7,296 nucleotides of DNA, from assembly GCA_029934845.1 (NCBI GenBank), contig JAOZLN010000124.1, positions 1 to 7,296 of the forward strand. Direction: 5' to 3'. This document shows, one piece after another, positions 6,302 to 7,296 of this stretch; the first letter of the stretch is position 1; each line of letters opens with the position of its first letter. The translations under genes and the position numbers were made by a program. The notes below the pieces were generated by a model. That model made no database searches. It saw only the letters and a list, made by a program, of their open reading frames with translations, and was not told where the DNA came from. The DNA is from Candidatus Sabulitectum sp. (GTDB lineage: Bacteria > Fermentibacterota > Fermentibacteria > Fermentibacterales > JCC-6).

Positions 6302-6418
6302 CGAAGTGAAAATGATACTTCAACTGGCTTGCAGTTGCAAATGGCCGGACAGGTGAATTATTGTACTGTTCTAGGTTGTTCAATTTCGTTCTTCAACTGT
6401 TGATAAATAAGGGGTTTT
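6302..6418. promoter_or_regulatory. Divergent intergenic region with short repeats, between the radical SAM gene and the amidotransferase-pepD unit
   Basis: Both units must start here. It contains the dyad TTGCA-GT-TGCAA (6329-6340), the dyad TCAAC-T-GTTGA (6393-6403), and two direct copies of CTTCAACTG (6318-6326 and 6391-6399). A weak minus-strand promoter is possible: TTGAAC (6383-6378) and AATAAT (6362-6357), with a short 15-base spacer. For the plus strand I see no convincing promoter; AAGGGG (6409-6414), 4 bases before the ATG at 6419, is the ribosome site. The repeats are short and could be chance. Confidence 0.35.
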
Positions 6419-7111
6419 ATGGCTGTGAATAAACCTGTTGCCGTTATTGATTATTCCGTAGATGGCATATCCGGAGAGCGCATAAGCTCATGGCTTAAAG
6501 TTCCATTTACTGTAGTGAGGGTTGTTGAGGGTGAACCTTTCCCGGTAATAGCTGCAGAAAAATACAGAGCAGTTATTCATTCCGGCTCTTCGTATTCCAT
6601 AGTGGATGATACTTCCTTTATGGAGGGGGCGATCTCTTTTGTACAAAGCTGCTCTGAAGCAGGGATACCGCAAATGGGCATCTGCTACGGCCATCAGTTG
6701 CTTGCAAGGGCTACCGTTGGGATTGATGCTGTTGCAAGATGCAAAAGAATTGAGATTGGGTGGCGGAATGTTCTTTTTCTTCCAGAATGGCCGTTTGCGG
6801 AAGTTTCAGGGGAAAAGGCTGTATGGCAGTCTCATTATGATTGTGTGGTTGAGCTTCCATCCGGTTCAGTAGTTACAGCAACCAATGATCACACAGAGAT
6901 CCAGGCTTTTGTAAACCGGAAAATGAAATTATTCGGCACACAGTTCCACCCGGAATTCGACCGGGTTCAAGGGAATGAGTGCTTTGCAGAGGATATTGAG
7001 CTTTTCAGAAGGAACAACATTGACTTGGAATCAGTTTTAGCCTCTGGACCGGGGTTTAGTACCGGCGAGGTTGTTTTTAACAATTTTTTAGAGACTTTCA
7101 GACAGGAGTAA
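6419..7111 (+). CDS. Stand-alone class I glutamine amidotransferase (GMP-synthase-like GATase domain)
   Basis: 230 residues. Seen: the nucleophile-elbow motif MGICYGHQLLA with catalytic C89, and TQFHPEF with H177 and E179, completing the Cys-His-Glu triad. HSGSSYSIVDD (54-64) and WQSHYDCVVELPSG (136-149) match the oxyanion/domain phrases seen in GMP synthase amidotransferase domains. Family knowledge: such domains release ammonia from glutamine (or a related amide) and pass it to a synthetase. No synthetase domain is fused or adjacent. The next gene is the dipeptidase pepD, 2 bases away, so the two are co-transcribed. It may act as a gamma-glutamyl or other amide hydrolase in peptide or amino-acid turnover, or supply a synthetase encoded elsewhere. 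Sequence alone does not decide between these. The start ATG 6419 has AAGGGG with 4-base spacing. Confidence 0.88.
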   Translation: MAVNKPVAVIDYSVDGISGERISSWLKVPFTVVRVVEGEPFPVIAAEKYRAVIHSGSSYSIVDDTSFMEGAISFVQSCSEAGIPQMGICYGHQLLARATVGIDAVARCKRIEIGWRNVLFLPEWPFAEVSGEKAVWQSHYDCVVELPSGSVVTATNDHTEIQAFVNRKMKLFGTQFHPEFDRVQGNECFAEDIELFRRNNIDLESVLASGPGFSTGEVVFNNFLETFRQE

Positions 7112-7113
7112 CT

Positions 7114-7296
7114 ATGTTTCCAGAAGAACTGAACAGAAAGCCGGTTTGGAGATTCTTTAAGGAGATATGTTCCATTCCGCACACAAGTGGCGATGAAGGC
7201 AGGATATCTGATTATTTAAGATCATTTGCAGAAGAAAGAGGTCTTCATTACAAACATGATACTCCTGGCAATGTTCTGATAAGAAAGTCTGGTTCT
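7114..7296 (+). CDS. pepD: Cytosol nonspecific dipeptidase (aminoacyl-histidine dipeptidase, M20C), N-terminal fragment cut by window end
   Basis: Sixty-one codons are visible, beginning ATG 7114 behind AGGAG (7104-7108, 5-base spacer) that overlaps the end of the amidotransferase gene. Seen: PVWRFFKEICSIPHTSGDEG, a dipeptidase-type N-terminus (E. coli PepD has ...FAKICSIPHPSYHEE...), then ISDYLRSFAEERGL and DTPGNVLIRKSG, the GNV-I-RK phrase typical of PepD. The metal-binding residues lie beyond the right edge and cannot be checked. Expected role: a zinc-dependent enzyme hydrolysing dipeptides, including Xaa-His, to free amino acids in the cytosol. It completes a peptide-degradation theme with pepT 2.4 kb upstream. 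Without the rest of the gene, intactness is unknown. Confidence 0.88.
   Translation, partial: MFPEELNRKPVWRFFKEICSIPHTSGDEGRISDYLRSFAEERGLHYKHDTPGNVLIRKSGS

Noticed and set aside
6122..6403. 93-codon plus-strand reading frame before the amidotransferase
   Set aside because: It overlaps the start of the radical SAM gene antisense, and its protein has no domain features.
1..7296. CRISPR array, tRNA, insertion sequence or prophage
   Set aside because: No regularly spaced direct repeats, cloverleaf segments, transposase or integrase motifs, or terminal inverted repeats were seen by eye on either strand.

Overview
The window looks like bacterial chromosome from a lineage of the Fibrobacterota-Chlorobiota-Bacteroidota (FCB) type or one of its uncultured relatives, Fermentibacteria or Cloacimonadota for example. 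The main reason is the first gene, a secreted FG-GAP/VCBS-repeat protein ending in a beta-sandwich that resembles a type IX secretion (T9SS) sorting domain. A bacterial aspartate carbamoyltransferase with a separate regulatory chain and an abundance of cytosolic peptidases fit a peptide-fermenting anaerobe. The taxonomic placement is inference; no rRNA or marker gene lies here. Coding density is very high and there are no tRNAs, CRISPR arrays, insertion sequences or phage genes.

Layout. (1) Bases 2-1165, plus strand: 3' part of the repeat-rich surface protein, closed by a strong intrinsic terminator (1180-1218). (2) Bases 1270-3389, minus strand: a compact three-gene unit transcribed as HTH-EIIA regulator, pyrB, pyrI. 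PyrB and PyrI are the catalytic and regulatory chains of aspartate carbamoyltransferase, the committed step of pyrimidine synthesis. The first gene is unusual: an excisionase/MerR-like DNA-binding domain fused to a PTS EIIA (PtsN-like) domain that keeps its phosphorylatable-type histidine. (3) Divergent from it across an 81-base spacer, bases 3471-4688, plus strand: pepT (tripeptide aminopeptidase, M20B), whose stop codon sits in the loop of a terminator-like hairpin. (4) Bases 4762-5277, plus strand: a small exported protein of unknown function with its own plausible promoter. (5) Bases 5284-6288, minus strand, convergent with (4) and 6 bases from it: a radical SAM/SPASM-type protein that appears to start at CTG, behind an ideal ribosome binding site. 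(6) Divergent from (5), bases 6419 to the right edge, plus strand: a stand-alone GMP-synthase-like class I glutamine amidotransferase followed 2 bases later by the start of pepD (M20 cytosolic dipeptidase), cut by the window end.

How the genes fit together. PepT (tripeptides), PepD (dipeptides) and the amidotransferase point to intracellular peptide and amino-acid turnover. PyrBI uses aspartate and carbamoyl phosphate for pyrimidines. The EIIA-HTH protein in the pyrBI operon is the most interesting candidate for an undescribed regulatory link, perhaps coupling phosphotransferase state to pyrimidine synthesis. I see no multi-gene defence system or wholly novel system in the window; the best leads are the EIIA-HTH/pyrBI arrangement and the CTG-initiated radical SAM gene.
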